From positions 898,900-962,899 of the forward strand of contig NZ_JANUEQ010000001.1 of assembly GCF_024807845.1 (NCBI RefSeq): a stretch of DNA of 64,000 nucleotides. Direction: 5' to 3'. Each line of letters begins with the position of its first letter. Position 1 is the first letter of the stretch. The position numbers and the translations under genes are program-made. Shown one piece after another: positions 27,241 through 36,676 of this stretch. The notes below the pieces were generated by a model. That model was not told where the DNA came from, did no database searches, and worked only from the letters and a program-made list of their open reading frames with translations. The DNA comes from Klebsiella sp. BIGb0407 (GTDB taxonomy: Bacteria; Pseudomonadota; Gammaproteobacteria; Enterobacterales; Enterobacteriaceae).

Positions 27241-28323
27241 TTATCCTCCCGCTGAGGTTAACACCGCTTCACTGGCAATAAATTCTCTCAACTCAGGTGC
27301 AATCAGATTAGCCAGTACATCGATATTATTCTGCACCAGCTCGAACGGTAAGGCCCCGGTATCCACATGAGCCAGGAACTGTTGTTGCTGGTACAACTGA
27401 TATTGATATTTCATCTTGGCAAGGATCGTTTCGGCTGAACCAATCATCATGGCATTATCAACGGCCAGTGACTGGTAGAGAAAATCAATCGGTACAGAAT
27501 CCGATCTCAACTCTTTCATCATCCCGTTAAAATACGGATAGAACCCTTTAACCGCCTGCTCATCCGTCTTCGCGGTATGAAACCAACTGGTCGTGGTCAC
27601 CGGCATATCCTTTAACTGATAACCAGCGGCCAGTGCTGCCCGTCGGTATGCTTCAACGGTTGTTTTAAAGTTCAGAGAACTTCCGGCAAGCGTCGTCAGT
27701 ACCATCGGCATGCCTCGGTTTGCTGCCGCAATAGCACTGCTGCTGTGGCCGCCAACCGCATGCCATATTTTAAGTTTTCCACGTAGCGGCTGCGGGTAGA
27801 CGCGAGCATTGGTCAGCGGTGCCCGGAATTTTCCCTGCCAGCTAAGGGGAAGTTGCCCTGCCGTAGCCTCATTTATCATGGTCAGCAGTTCCAATTTTTC
27901 ATCAAACAGCGCTTCATAATCATTGGGCGAATAGCCCAGCAGACCAAAACCGCCGATCCGCGAACCGCGGCCAGCCACTACTTCCGCACGGCCGTTTGAG
28001 ATGAGATCCAGGGTGCTAAAATCCTCAAACAGTCTTACCGGATCGAGGGTACTGATTACGCTAACAGAACTCATCAGCGTTATATTTTTCGTCGCCTGAG
28101 CGACAGCGCCCAATATCACGGTATGCGCAGCGCTGACAAATCCCTTCTCGTGACTTTCGCCCAGAGCATAAATATCAAGGCCTGCAGCTTCAGCCTGAAC
28201 AGCCATATCAATTAAATTCCTGACGCGTTCCTGCTCTGTGGATTTCTTACCGGTGGTCGGATCGGTCAGATGGGCACCAATAGACGAGATGCCGATTTTG
28301 AAAGGTGATGTATTGTTTTTCAT
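27241..28323 (-). CDS. LLM-class (luciferase-like) flavin-dependent monooxygenase
   Basis: A 360-residue TIM-barrel protein of the bacterial luciferase-like family: FKIGISSIGAHL, EAAGLDIYALGESH, VSVISTLDPVRLFEDFSTLD and GRAEVVAGRGSRIGGFGL are family blocks that form the FMN/F420 pocket. Members oxidise aldehydes, sulfonates, amines or aromatics using reduced flavin supplied by a separate reductase. No reductase or transporter adjoins, so the substrate is unknown. It stands alone between dadA and ycgB, where E. coli has no such gene. Confidence 0.82.
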   Translation of the reverse strand: MKNNTSPFKIGISSIGAHLTDPTTGKKSTEQERVRNLIDMAVQAEAAGLDIYALGESHEKGFVSAAHTVILGAVAQATKNITLMSSVSVISTLDPVRLFEDFSTLDLISNGRAEVVAGRGSRIGGFGLLGYSPNDYEALFDEKLELLTMINEATAGQLPLSWQGKFRAPLTNARVYPQPLRGKLKIWHAVGGHSSSAIAAANRGMPMVLTTLAGSSLNFKTTVEAYRRAALAAGYQLKDMPVTTTSWFHTAKTDEQAVKGFYPYFNGMMKELRSDSVPIDFLYQSLAVDNAMMIGSAETILAKMKYQYQLYQQQQFLAHVDTGALPFELVQNNIDVLANLIAPELREFIASEAVLTSAGG

Positions 28324-28771
28324 AGTTATTTACTCACTTTTTCTTGCTGCTTAATGACAGATGACGGATAGCTCACGTCATACCACGACAAAAAAACAAA
28401 CTATTAAATTAATCCAAATAATTTGATGTTAAATGTCGGTTCAATGCTTTCAACAAACCCTTTTTCAGGGCCGAATCTATTGCATAACAGAAGAGTACTT
28501 GAGTTCTCATTCAAAAAAAATGCTAAATATTTGCCTTAATCATTCAATTAAATTGAATCAAAGTATTCAGTATCGAAACCCGATTATTTATGAGATGCCG
28601 ACAGACCTGTAATCCCACGAAAAAAATTGAGACATGCAGGAAAAAGATGAGTCTTGATAGAGATAATAAAATGTGAAGAAAAAAATACAGAACAGGTATA
28701 TCTTCAATAGGTTGTCTATTCTTTAAACTGAGACTCTTGATTTGAGAGTCGATAATAAAGAGGGTGCGCTG
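28324..28771. other. Divergent intergenic region, LLM monooxygenase / ycgB
   Basis: About 450 AT-rich bases with no recognised gene or RNA. Both flanking genes must be transcribed outward from here. E. coli ycgB is RpoS-dependent, but I could not assign its promoter with confidence. Confidence 0.4.
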
Positions 28772-30304
28772 ATGGTGACTGTAACTGATTCTGCCGCTAA
28801 GGATGTGGACCGTCTGAGTGACGGACCCGACTGGACATTTGAGCTACTCGAAACATATCTTGCCGAGATAGACAGAGTCGCAAAACTGTATCGACTTGAT
28901 ACCTACCCTCACCAGATAGAAGTGATTACCTCAGAACAGATGATGGATGCCTACTCCAGTATTGGCATGCCTATCAATTATTCTCACTGGTCGTTTGGTA
29001 AAAAGTTTATAGAGACCGAACAGAGGTATAAATATGGTCAGCAAGGATTGGCCTATGAAATCGTGATTAACTCTAATCCCTGCATTGCCTATTTAATGGA
29101 GGAAAACACTATGACGATGCAGGCACTGGTCATTGCCCATGCTTGTTATGGTCATAATTCTTTCTTTAAAAATAATTATTTATTTCGCAGCTGGACAGAT
29201 GCCAGCTCGATTGTTGATTATCTTATCTTTGCCAAAAATTACATCAGCCAGTGTGAAGAACGCTATGGGGTTGATGAGGTCGAGCGCCTGCTGGATTCCT
29301 GCCATGCCTTAATGAACTATGGTGTCGATCGCTATAAACGCCCGCAAAAAATATCGCTGGAACAAGAGAAAGCCCGTCAGGAAAGCCGTGAAGCTTATCT
29401 GCAAAGTCAGGTAAATACATTATGGCGGACGCTGCCACGTCGCGAAGAAGAAGTGACTATCGAAACAGAACGCCGTTTTCCCACAGAACCACAGGAAAAC
29501 CTGCTCTATTTTATGGAAAAAAATGCCCCGCTGCTTGAACCCTGGCAACGTGAAATCATGCGTATTGTGCGTAAATCCAGCCAGTATTTTTATCCCCAAA
29601 AACAGACACAGGTAATGAACGAGGGCTGGGCAACATTCTGGCACTATACCCTGCTCAACCATCTCTATGATGAAGGGAAAGTCAGCGAACGTTTTATGAT
29701 GGAGTTTCTCCACAGCCATACCAATGTGGTGTTCCAGCCGCCTTATAATAGCCAGTGGTACAGTGGTATTAACCCTTACGCACTGGGCTTTGCCATGTTC
29801 CAGGATATCAAACGTATTTGTCAGTCACCAACCGAAGAGGACAGATACTGGTTCCCGGATATTGCGGGCTCAGACTGGCTGGAAACACTGCATTTTGCCA
29901 TGCGTGATTTTAAAGATGAGAGTTTTATCAGCCAGTTTTTATCACCGAAGCTGATGCGTGATTTTCGTCTGTTCACGGTACTGGATAATGATAAAAATAA
30001 TTATCTGGAAATAGCAGCAATTCATAACGAGGAAGGTTATCGCCAGATCCGCCATCAGCTTTCAGCCCAGTATAATCTCAGTAATCTGGAACCGAATATA
30101 CAGGTCTGGAATGTGAATTTACGCGGCGATCGTTCGCTAACTTTACGTTATGTCCCGCATAATCGCGTTCCTCTGGATAGCGGATACAAAGAAGTGCTGA
30201 AGCATGTCCATCGTTTATGGGGATTTGACGTCGTGCTGGAACAACAAAATGAAGATTCAAGCGTGGATTTACTGGATCGTTGTCCGAACCGGAATCTGAC
30301 ATAA
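28772..30304 (+). CDS. ycgB: SpoVR-family protein YcgB
   Basis: A 510-residue soluble protein of unknown biochemical role, belonging to the SpoVR family; in E. coli it is a stationary-phase gene. Family blocks are PHQIEVITSEQMMDAYSS, HACYGHNSFFKNNY, MNEGWATFWHYT and SGINPYALGFAMFQDIKR. I use ATG at 28772, which follows GAGGG and gives the E. coli length; a start at 28742 would add ten residues without a ribosome-binding site. The His/Glu-rich conserved motifs hint at metal binding, which is inference. Confidence 0.93.
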   Translation: MVTVTDSAAKDVDRLSDGPDWTFELLETYLAEIDRVAKLYRLDTYPHQIEVITSEQMMDAYSSIGMPINYSHWSFGKKFIETEQRYKYGQQGLAYEIVINSNPCIAYLMEENTMTMQALVIAHACYGHNSFFKNNYLFRSWTDASSIVDYLIFAKNYISQCEERYGVDEVERLLDSCHALMNYGVDRYKRPQKISLEQEKARQESREAYLQSQVNTLWRTLPRREEEVTIETERRFPTEPQENLLYFMEKNAPLLEPWQREIMRIVRKSSQYFYPQKQTQVMNEGWATFWHYTLLNHLYDEGKVSERFMMEFLHSHTNVVFQPPYNSQWYSGINPYALGFAMFQDIKRICQSPTEEDRYWFPDIAGSDWLETLHFAMRDFKDESFISQFLSPKLMRDFRLFTVLDNDKNNYLEIAAIHNEEGYRQIRHQLSAQYNLSNLEPNIQVWNVNLRGDRSLTLRYVPHNRVPLDSGYKEVLKHVHRLWGFDVVLEQQNEDSSVDLLDRCPNRNLT

Positions 30305-30329
30305 GAGATTCAGGCTCGTTATCTGTCAG

Positions 30330-30362
30330 CTACCCTGGAAACCAGACTCCAGGGTAGTCTTT
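30330..30362 (+). terminator. Terminator between ycgB and fadR
   Basis: CTACCCTGGA (30330-30339) pairs with TCCAGGGTAG (30348-30357), then TCTTTCTG. Located between convergent genes. Confidence 0.75.
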
Positions 30363-30381
30363 CTGTTGTAACATAAGTGTC

Positions 30382-31101
30382 TTAACGGCCGAGCATGACA
30401 ACGTCACTGGGTAAATTCTTCTGCATGCTATGCCAGATCTCACCACTTTCACGCCCGTAATTTCTCACCACTTCGAATACGTTATCGTATAAACCTTCCT
30501 GGCAAAGCTTACCTAGCTGATGATAGAAATCCAGCGCAAGGCGACGCGCAGCGGGGTTGGAGAAATATTGACGGCCAATCCGGGTATACAAACCTTTCAT
30601 GCCATTAATAATTAAACCGTAAACAGGATTGCCAGAAGCAAAAGCCAGCCCACGGAAAATATTATAATCCAGCGCGGCAAAAGCATCGGCGCTATCATCA
30701 ACCGAAGCGACTTGGGACAAGACTTCCTGTGTTTTTTCAGGATGCTGGCGTATTGCCGTGCGGATGAAAATGGTTGAAATATTGGTTCTGACCGACAATA
30801 AGTTATCGATAAGCTGCGGCACGCTATCATGATCGAGTCGTGCCAGGGTCTCCAGAATATTCAGTCCGGAGGTTTCCCAGAAATTATTCACACGGGTCGG
30901 TTTACCATGCTGAATGGTCAACCAGCCATCACGAGCAAGACGTTGCAGAACTTCGCGCAACGTGGTTCTGGTTACTCCAATAAGCTCTGACAGTTCACGT
31001 TCAGCGGGAAGAATAGATCCCGGCGGAAAACGACTATTCCAGATACTTTCTATAATATACTCTTCAGCGAAACCCGCTGGGCTTTGTGCCTTGATGACCA
31101 T
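30382..31101 (-). CDS. fadR: Fatty-acid metabolism regulator FadR
   Basis: A 239-residue GntR-family repressor, equal in length to E. coli FadR. The winged helix covers residues 8-75 ([18 protein letters not shown], then [20 protein letters not shown]), and the helical C-terminal domain binds long-chain acyl-CoA ([22 protein letters not shown]). It represses fad genes and activates fabA/fabB; acyl-CoA releases it from DNA. A likely target in this window is the operator before fadD at 40761. E. coli has nhaB next to it; here that gene is missing. Confidence 0.95.
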   Translation of the reverse strand: MVIKAQSPAGFAEEYIIESIWNSRFPPGSILPAERELSELIGVTRTTLREVLQRLARDGWLTIQHGKPTRVNNFWETSGLNILETLARLDHDSVPQLIDNLLSVRTNISTIFIRTAIRQHPEKTQEVLSQVASVDDSADAFAALDYNIFRGLAFASGNPVYGLIINGMKGLYTRIGRQYFSNPAARRLALDFYHQLGKLCQEGLYDNVFEVVRNYGRESGEIWHSMQKNLPSDVVMLGR

Positions 31102-31807
31102 GGTAAAATTTCCATTACGCAGGTTTTGCCAGTTATACTCATCATACCAGATAGCATGAATTCCAGATAGCGTCCAAATTTACGTTCTCTATCCAAAATA
31201 TTTCAAGTTGCTGATAGGCGCTGAGCTCAGAAAAACGATGAACATAAATAAATGATCCGGGGCTCATAATACAATCGAAAAATCTAATGGACGTGCGTTA
31301 TAACGCAGTTTTTTATCTTAATAAGCTAATATCAGTAAACGCACGGCCTGTATTCGGGATTACGCTCCGACGATTATACGAGTAGAATGCCCTTCAGCTC
31401 TTGTATCCGGGATGTCGTTATCCAGGGCAATACGTTAGCGATTTTTCAGGCAGTCACGGGTTTTGTATCACCGCTCCCTCAGTGTTTAGCGCGCTGTTGC
31501 TGGCTGAGCATGATACAACTGTACACAGATTATCTATGTAAACAGAATCATTGTTATCTTGCCGGTACGCGTAAACGGAATTTTACTACTCCAGCGAAGA
31601 AAAAAACAATAAACCATTGATTTTAATTTATTAATTTAATTACACTAATTCTGTACAGATATAGAAGCCAGATGAATGTCTTCGTTTCACTGACGACAGC
31701 CGACCCTTGATGCTCTCAGTCCACGAGTTATTTTCATCTATCCTACTAGCACAAAAAACTTTTTCGTTTACACTGCCGACTCTAGGCATGTTGCAGGGAT
31801 CCTGATT
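31102..31807. other. Gene-free region between fadR and dsbB
   Basis: About 700 bases where E. coli carries nhaB. No nhaB remnant was recognised. The only open frame (31387-31620) has no family match I know and no good ribosome-binding site. A 14-bp palindrome, TGCGTTATAACGCA (31294-31307), followed by TTTTTT, is the sole notable structure. Confidence 0.5.
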
Positions 31808-32338
31808 ATGTTGCAATACTTAAACCAGTGCTCACGTGGACGCGGAGCTTGGCTGTTAATGGCGTTTACTGCTTTCGCTTTAGAACTAGTCGCATTGTGG
31901 TTTCAGCACGGCTTAGGCCTGCATCCCTGTGTGATGTGTATCTATGAGCGTAGCGCATTGTTCGGTGTGATGGGTGCGGGCCTGTTGGGCGCAATCGCTC
32001 CTAAATCACCGCTACGCTACGCTGGGATTGCACTCTGGCTTTACAGTGCAGGGAAAGGTTTGCAGCTGGCCTGGGAACATACAATGATACAATTGCACCC
32101 GTCCCCGTTTGCTACTTGCGATTTTGCTGCACGTTTTCCTGAATGGTTACCGCTTGATAAATGGCTACCACAAGTTTTTGTCGCCAGTGGTGACTGCGCT
32201 GAATTACAGTGGTCATTCTTATCACTTGAGATGCCACAGTGGTTAATTGGTATTTTTGCGGCGTATCTGATTGTTGGCGTGCTGGTGCTGATGGCGCAGT
32301 TCGTTAAGCCAAAAAAACGCGGCCTGTTTAATCGCTGA
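31808..32338 (+). CDS. dsbB: Disulfide bond formation protein DsbB
   Basis: A 176-residue inner-membrane protein with four spans that reoxidises periplasmic DsbA and passes electrons to quinone. The redox pairs are exactly placed: Cys41-Val-Met-Cys44 in the first loop and Cys104/Cys130 in the second. Arg48 in YERSA, near the quinone site, is present. A terminator follows at 32357. Confidence 0.97.
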   Translation: MLQYLNQCSRGRGAWLLMAFTAFALELVALWFQHGLGLHPCVMCIYERSALFGVMGAGLLGAIAPKSPLRYAGIALWLYSAGKGLQLAWEHTMIQLHPSPFATCDFAARFPEWLPLDKWLPQVFVASGDCAELQWSFLSLEMPQWLIGIFAAYLIVGVLVLMAQFVKPKKRGLFNR

Positions 32339-32356
32339 TTGCCGATCCACATTGAT

Positions 32357-32389
32357 TAAAAGACTTACCTGCTGGTGAGTCTTTTTTTT
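32357..32389 (+). terminator. Terminator of dsbB
   Basis: AAAAGACTTACC pairs with GGTGAGTCTTTT across a short loop and runs into eight T residues. Confidence 0.85.
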
Positions 32390-32409
32390 GCTGAATACCC
32401 TGAAAAATA

Positions 32410-32442
32410 AAAAACCCATCGGTATCAACACAATGGGTTTTT
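32410..32442 (-). terminator. Terminator of the BON lipoprotein gene
   Basis: AAAACCCAT (32411-32419) pairs with ATGGGTTTT (32433-32441); on the minus strand the stem is followed by a T-rich tract. Confidence 0.75.
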
Positions 32443-32479
32443 AAAACAGATGACTTAAGTGTCATCTTTCAGCGATAAA

Positions 32480-32794
32480 TTATTTAAGGCGCATAGAGTT
32501 AATGACGGTTCTCACACCCGGAACTGTTTGAGCAGTTTTCACTGCCAGAGCTGCTTCCTGGTCACTGGAAACAAAACCACTTAATTGCACACGGCCTTTA
32601 AAAGTTTCTACAGAGATCTGAGTTGATTTAATATTTTTTTCGCCCAGCAGTGCAGCTTTTACTTTAGTCGTGATAACAGAGTCATCAAAATAACCACCGG
32701 TACCTTCCTGGGTTGGTGACGGGGCGCAGGCAGTTAACGTCAGACCCAGTGACATCACAACGCAAATCATCATAAAAAATTTCTTCAAGTTCAT
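32480..32794 (-). CDS. BON-domain lipoprotein (OsmY/DolP-like)
   Basis: A 104-residue secreted lipoprotein. Residues 1-23 form the signal (MNLKKFFMMICVVMSLGL then LTACA, lipobox Cys). One BON domain follows, with DDSVITTKVKAALL, the strand VQLSGFVSS and the closing GVRTVINSM. BON domains bind phospholipids or other envelope parts; OsmY and DolP have two, this has one. Its place is where E. coli has umuDC/hlyE. Stress induction by analogy with OsmY is inference. Confidence 0.85.
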   Translation of the reverse strand: MNLKKFFMMICVVMSLGLTLTACAPSPTQEGTGGYFDDSVITTKVKAALLGEKNIKSTQISVETFKGRVQLSGFVSSDQEAALAVKTAQTVPGVRTVINSMRLK

Positions 32795-33066
32795 TCGGCT
32801 TTCCTTACATTATAATTAGTACGATCACCCTGAGCTGGTGATACCCCTTTAAGAATTGTCCATTTTTCGCGATGCTGCAAGTAACTCCCCTGCTGATTGC
32901 GATAAAATACATTAATTTAACCAACAGATAACAGTCAACAAACGTTCTGATGCTTTATTGCAGAAATATTTTCGACTCATCGGGAAAAGCACTAACCATC
33001 GACACCATATTGAAATATATTTAGAGTGTTGGCACTTTCTGAATAATAAATGCGAGTACGTTAAAA

Positions 33067-33264
33067 ATGAAAATACTGATTTGGATCCTCACATGGATAT
33101 TCGGCATCGCCTGCGGATTATCGGTAGCCAGCTGGCTTATCGCTAATGAAAAAATAGGCGATGCGATTGTGTTTCTCTATGTCACGAATGGTTTTACATT
33201 TGTTGCCTTTGTCGCGCTGGTTTACATGTTAATCAAACATCGCATTCATTTGTTCAAAAAATAA
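33067..33264 (+). CDS. Small two-span membrane protein, unknown function
   Basis: A 65-residue protein with two hydrophobic segments (about residues 3-25 and 33-57) and a basic C-terminal tail (KHRIHLFKK). No family recognised. The ribosome-binding site is weak, but the composition is that of a true membrane protein and the frame stands alone in the region. Confidence 0.5.
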   Translation: MKILIWILTWIFGIACGLSVASWLIANEKIGDAIVFLYVTNGFTFVAFVALVYMLIKHRIHLFKK

Positions 33265-33580
33265 ACGACCCTTACTACAGACAGAAGATAGCGCAAGACG
33301 AATCGACACTCCAGGTGGTTTTGAAGTTCTTTTGCGCTAATTTTGTTCCCCCTGTTTACCCCCAAGGATTCTCACCCTCTCTCAGTACTTCGTTACTTTG
33401 AACAACAGAAAGAGCACCGATCCCGTTTTGAAGGAACGTAATAAGTCATCCGGTATCCATTCGGTATTCCTGTATTGACTGTGGAATAACCAGTATGAAA
33501 GCTCCTTTGACTGTGGAAATGAGGAAACACGTGCCGGTTGCGGGTAAACATCCCGGCACTAATATCACTGAGGGTGAGAT
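33265..33580. other. Gene-free stretch
   Basis: About 315 bases with no open frame, RNA or repeat that I could support. With its flanking unknown genes it lies in the segment that replaces the E. coli umuDC-hlyE region, so it may be a recombination scar. Confidence 0.35.
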
Positions 33581-33865
33581 TTATTCATATCCAATCGTTC
33601 GTGAGAACACGCGTTTATAGACGGCGCGTCTCGCTGCAATATGTTCGGGGTTTTCGTTTACTCCTGAGCTTTCAAGTGCCGATGCCATTGATTCTATATA
33701 GTTTTTAATTAACTCAACTTGATACTCTGGGGATGTGGCAGCGGTCGCGAGAAGTATTACCTCCAGGGCGAGCTTCTCGTTATCAATTGCTCTGACTCTA
33801 TCCTCCAGATATTCAATTTTTTGCTCAAGTTCGGCAATTCGATCATTGGTAGCGATGTCATTCAT
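33581..33865 (-). CDS. Hypothetical coiled-coil protein
   Basis: A 94-residue protein beginning MNDIATNDRIAELEQK. Residues about 8-40 show a heptad pattern (IAELEQKIEYLEDRVRAID) typical of a short coiled coil; the remainder is helical. ATG at 33865 is chosen over 33883 because GGGAT lies upstream at suitable distance. I do not recognise the family; small proteins of this shape occur in prophage remnants and accessory regions. Confidence 0.5.
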   Translation of the reverse strand: MNDIATNDRIAELEQKIEYLEDRVRAIDNEKLALEVILLATAATSPEYQVELIKNYIESMASALESSGVNENPEHIAARRAVYKRVFSRTIGYE

Positions 33866-33927
33866 ATTTTTATCCCGGAGCATAATCTTTATGAAGATAG
33901 TGAATTATTAGTTGTATTAAAAATTAC

Positions 33928-34146
33928 TCATTTCCACAAGTAACTAATACTGGTCGCTGATGAAATAATAAAAACACCTGAGGGGAAGTGAAGGTATTCA
34001 GATGCGTAGGGATGAGGTTTGCCATCGTAACGGATAGAAGGGGTTATCAAAGAGCCTGAGGTGGAAGACTGTTCTTGCCATGCTGTCTCGATACCGCGTC
34101 GCTGAACTTGTCCCACATATACCTCAGGCCATAAATCATTAGCCAT
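33928..34146 (-). CDS. Hypothetical short protein
   Basis: A 72-residue frame (MANDLWPEVYVGQVQRRGIE...) just downstream of ycgN on the same strand, with AGAG five bases before the ATG. No motif, signal or membrane span is evident and no family is recognised. It could be a fragment of a larger lost gene. Confidence 0.3.
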   Translation of the reverse strand: MANDLWPEVYVGQVQRRGIETAWQEQSSTSGSLITPSIRYDGKPHPYASEYLHFPSGVFIISSATSISYLWK

Positions 34147-34168
34147 TAGTCTCTTTCATATCAGACAA

Positions 34169-34615
34169 TTAATCAGCCCATTCCGGCTTATTCATAATAT
34201 GATCCTGCCAGTCGACCACTTCAGACTCTCTGACAGCAATATGACGAACAGAAATACGCTCACCATGCATTGCTGCTTTAGAGCCGGTTAGCAGCGGATG
34301 CCAGCCAGGCAGCGGTTCACCCTCAGCCAGCAGGCGGTATGCGCAGCTGTGAGGAAGCCATTCAAAGGTAGGCAAATTATCCCGCGTCAGCTTGATACAA
34401 TCAGGCTCATACTCAAAGCGGCGCTCATAATTTTTACACTGACAGGTTTTGATATTGAGCTGCTTGCAGGCCACATTGGTGAAATAAATTTCATCAGAGT
34501 CTTCATCCATCAGCTTGTGAAGACAGCATTGCCCGCAGCCATCACACAGCGACTCCCATTCGGCATCACTCATTTCATCAAGGGTTTTACTTTGCCAGAA
34601 AGGGACTGCGGTCAT
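34169..34615 (-). CDS. ycgN: UPF0260 cysteine-cluster protein YcgN
   Basis: A 148-residue protein with the family's Cys pattern: [11 protein letters not shown] near residue 25, a single Cys near 50, then CQCKNYERR and a later SCAYRLL. The clustered Cys suggest metal or Fe-S binding (inference). E. coli places it next to ycgM in the same order. Function unknown. Confidence 0.9.
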   Translation of the reverse strand: MTAVPFWQSKTLDEMSDAEWESLCDGCGQCCLHKLMDEDSDEIYFTNVACKQLNIKTCQCKNYERRFEYEPDCIKLTRDNLPTFEWLPHSCAYRLLAEGEPLPGWHPLLTGSKAAMHGERISVRHIAVRESEVVDWQDHIMNKPEWAD

Positions 34616-34667
34616 AACGGTTCCTGCACGAGAGAATTAAAAGGATTTCAGGTGATTTGAAAAGCAT

Positions 34668-34696
34668 GTTTATACCCAAGAACCTTGGGTATAAAC
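34668..34696. repeat. Perfect 13-bp hairpin between ycgM and ycgN
   Basis: GTTTATACCCAAG (34668-34680) and CTTGGGTATAAAC (34684-34696) pair fully over a 3-base loop, just upstream of ycgN. No T tract, so it may be an operator or mRNA processing structure and not an intrinsic terminator. Confidence 0.6.
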
Positions 34697-34717
34697 AGTA
34701 TACCTTAAGACGGTAAA

Positions 34718-34741
34718 TATTGCCGCCAATTGACGGCAATA
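34718..34741 (-). terminator. Probable terminator of ycgM
   Basis: TATTGCCG (34718-34725) pairs with CGGCAATA (34734-34741), immediately past the ycgM stop; the following T content is modest. Confidence 0.5.
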
Positions 34742-34744
34742 GAG

Positions 34745-35404
34745 TTATAAAACCCGGGTCGTCAGGCTCTTATCAGCAAAAGTGACTTCCAGTTCATCAT
34801 TTTTAGCCAGCGGTCCGACACCTTCAGGTGTCCCTGTCAGAATGATATCACCGGCACGCAGGGTAAAGAATCGGCTGGCATAGGCAATCAGCGGGATGAT
34901 TTTATGCAGCATATCAGCGGTAGAACCTGACTGACGGGTCTCACCGTTAATAATAAGACTGAGGGGAATATTCTGCGGATCCTGGTGAAATTCACGCGCG
35001 GAAATAAAACCAGAAATGGGGCAGGAATTATCAAATGCTTTGGCCTTTTCCCATGGACGTCCCGCTTTTTTCAAGCCACTTTGCAAGTCACGTAACGTCA
35101 AATCCAGTGCAACACCGTAGCCTGCTATCGCCTTGAGCACATGATCTTCAGAGGCCTGTTTTAAGGTTGAACCTATTAACACGGCAAGCTCGACTTCATG
35201 ATGTACTTCACCCAAACCTTGAGGTAAGGCAAGAGGCTGACGGATATCGCATAATGCGGTTTCAGGCTTAATAAATAACACCGGCTCTTCCGGCGTCTGG
35301 CTCCCCATCTCTTTAATATGTTTAGCATAATTACTGCCAACACAAACGACCTTACTCGCCGGATAATCCAGGACCGCCCCTTGCCAGTTACGATGTTGAT
35401 ACAT
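34745..35404 (-). CDS. ycgM: Fumarylacetoacetate hydrolase (FAH) family protein YcgM
   Basis: A 219-residue FAH-fold enzyme, matching the E. coli length when started at ATG 35404 (MYQHRNWQGA), which follows GGAG. Metal ligands are in EVHHEVELAVLIG, with ALDLTLRDLQ and the active-site segment ILTGTPEGVGPL. Relatives hydrolyse acylpyruvates or decarboxylate oxaloacetate; the physiological substrate in enterobacteria is not certain. Confidence 0.92.
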   Translation of the reverse strand: MYQHRNWQGAVLDYPASKVVCVGSNYAKHIKEMGSQTPEEPVLFIKPETALCDIRQPLALPQGLGEVHHEVELAVLIGSTLKQASEDHVLKAIAGYGVALDLTLRDLQSGLKKAGRPWEKAKAFDNSCPISGFISAREFHQDPQNIPLSLIINGETRQSGSTADMLHKIIPLIAYASRFFTLRAGDIILTGTPEGVGPLAKNDELEVTFADKSLTTRVL

Positions 35405-35536
35405 GATGTCTTTCTCCACCTTGAAATCGTCGTTAATTATGATGTCTGAGTGTCAGCCTATCACGAGCCGCTGTAGCGAAATGAATAGAGAACATAATAC
35501 TCATTCTGATATTTCTGGCGCTTGAATAGCTTTCAC

Positions 35537-35815
35537 CTATGATTTTTTCGGAATATTTTCCAAGTGCATAGTAAGCAAACTTTCTGGCGGCGGCGGGATC
35601 TGTAAATAATAGCCGTCCTGCTCGAGCGCACTTTTCAATTTATCCAGAGAGGTATGAGCAAGTTTTTTACTGCCATCCAGCGGTAGCATCATAGCGAGTA
35701 CTGGTGTGCCAAACCCTTTCATCAGCTCTTCAGGTACCCGCGAAAAATCATCTTTTTTCTCAACATACAGATATGTCTGGTCACGCTTAGTACTTCGATA
35801 GATCACACAATACAT
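35537..35815 (-). CDS. ycgL: YcgL domain protein
   Basis: A 92-residue protein of the YcgL family: [20 protein letters not shown] at the start, [12 protein letters not shown] in the centre and [13 protein letters not shown] near the end are the conserved blocks. In other bacteria YcgL-type proteins were linked to RNase D regulation and condition-specific growth; here it stands divergent from minC. Role not established. Confidence 0.9.
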   Translation of the reverse strand: MYCVIYRSTKRDQTYLYVEKKDDFSRVPEELMKGFGTPVLAMMLPLDGSKKLAHTSLDKLKSALEQDGYYLQIPPPPESLLTMHLENIPKKS

Positions 35816-35941
35816 GTTTTTTACTCTATTTTAGCCCGTCTGTGGCTTGCCTGAATATATTGAGAACTATAACATGCCTTGCGTAGTTCGGAATATCGTC
35901 CCACAATTGTGGGGATTGAAACTGAATTGGGTAAGGTCAGG

Positions 35942-36652
35942 ATGTCAAATACGCCAATCGAGTTAAAAGGGAGCAGTTTCACACTCTCTGTCGTTCATTT
36001 ACACGACTCCAGACCAGAGGTCATTCAACAAGCTCTGGAAGAAAAAATAGCCCAGGCGCCGGCTTTCTTAAAACATGCGCCAGTCGTATTAAATGTGGCA
36101 AGCCTCGAAGGCGCAGTTAACTGGCAGCAGATCCAACAGGCGGTAATATCGACCGGGTTGCATGTTGTAGGGATCAGTGGCTGTAAAGATGAGTCATTGA
36201 AAGCTGCAATTGCTCTCGCCGGGTTACCCCTCCTGAATGAAGGCAAAGAAAAAGTGGCACGGGAAACTGTGTCTGCAACACCTGTTCCGGCTCCGGATAT
36301 TGTTCCGGTGGCTGCGCCATCCACTCAAACACGCTTTATTGATACACCTATTCGATCCGGACAGCGCATTTATGCACAAAATAGTGATTTGATTGTCGCA
36401 AGTCATGTCAGCGCAGGTGCAGAATTAATTGCAGATGGTAATATTCACATCTACGGTATGATGCGTGGGCGAGCGCTTGCAGGCGCAAGCGGTAATACTG
36501 ATACTCATATATTTTGCACTCATCTGCATGCTGAGCTAGTTTCAATTGCAGGAGAGTATCGGCTGAGTGATGAAATTCCGGCTGACTATTATGGAAAAGC
36601 GATTCGCCTGAATCTGATTAAAGGCGCGCTTTCCTTTCAACCTTTATATTAG
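35942..36652 (+). CDS. minC: Septum site-determining protein MinC
   Basis: The inhibitor of FtsZ polymerisation at cell poles. The 236-residue protein starts at ATG 35942 with [20 protein letters not shown], as in E. coli; 63 bases of open frame upstream are not family sequence. N-terminal FtsZ-binding domain to about residue 105, a Pro/Ala/Val linker, then the beta-helix C domain ([35 protein letters not shown]) that binds MinD. First gene of minCDE. Confidence 0.96.
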   Translation: MSNTPIELKGSSFTLSVVHLHDSRPEVIQQALEEKIAQAPAFLKHAPVVLNVASLEGAVNWQQIQQAVISTGLHVVGISGCKDESLKAAIALAGLPLLNEGKEKVARETVSATPVPAPDIVPVAAPSTQTRFIDTPIRSGQRIYAQNSDLIVASHVSAGAELIADGNIHIYGMMRGRALAGASGNTDTHIFCTHLHAELVSIAGEYRLSDEIPADYYGKAIRLNLIKGALSFQPLY

Positions 36653-36676
36653 GCCCTTTATAACAAGGAACTCCTC

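Noticed and set aside
31387..31620. 77-codon frame in the fadR-dsbB gap, considered as an nhaB remnant
   Set aside because: Its translation shows no antiporter-like spans and no ribosome-binding site; nhaB similarity was not seen.
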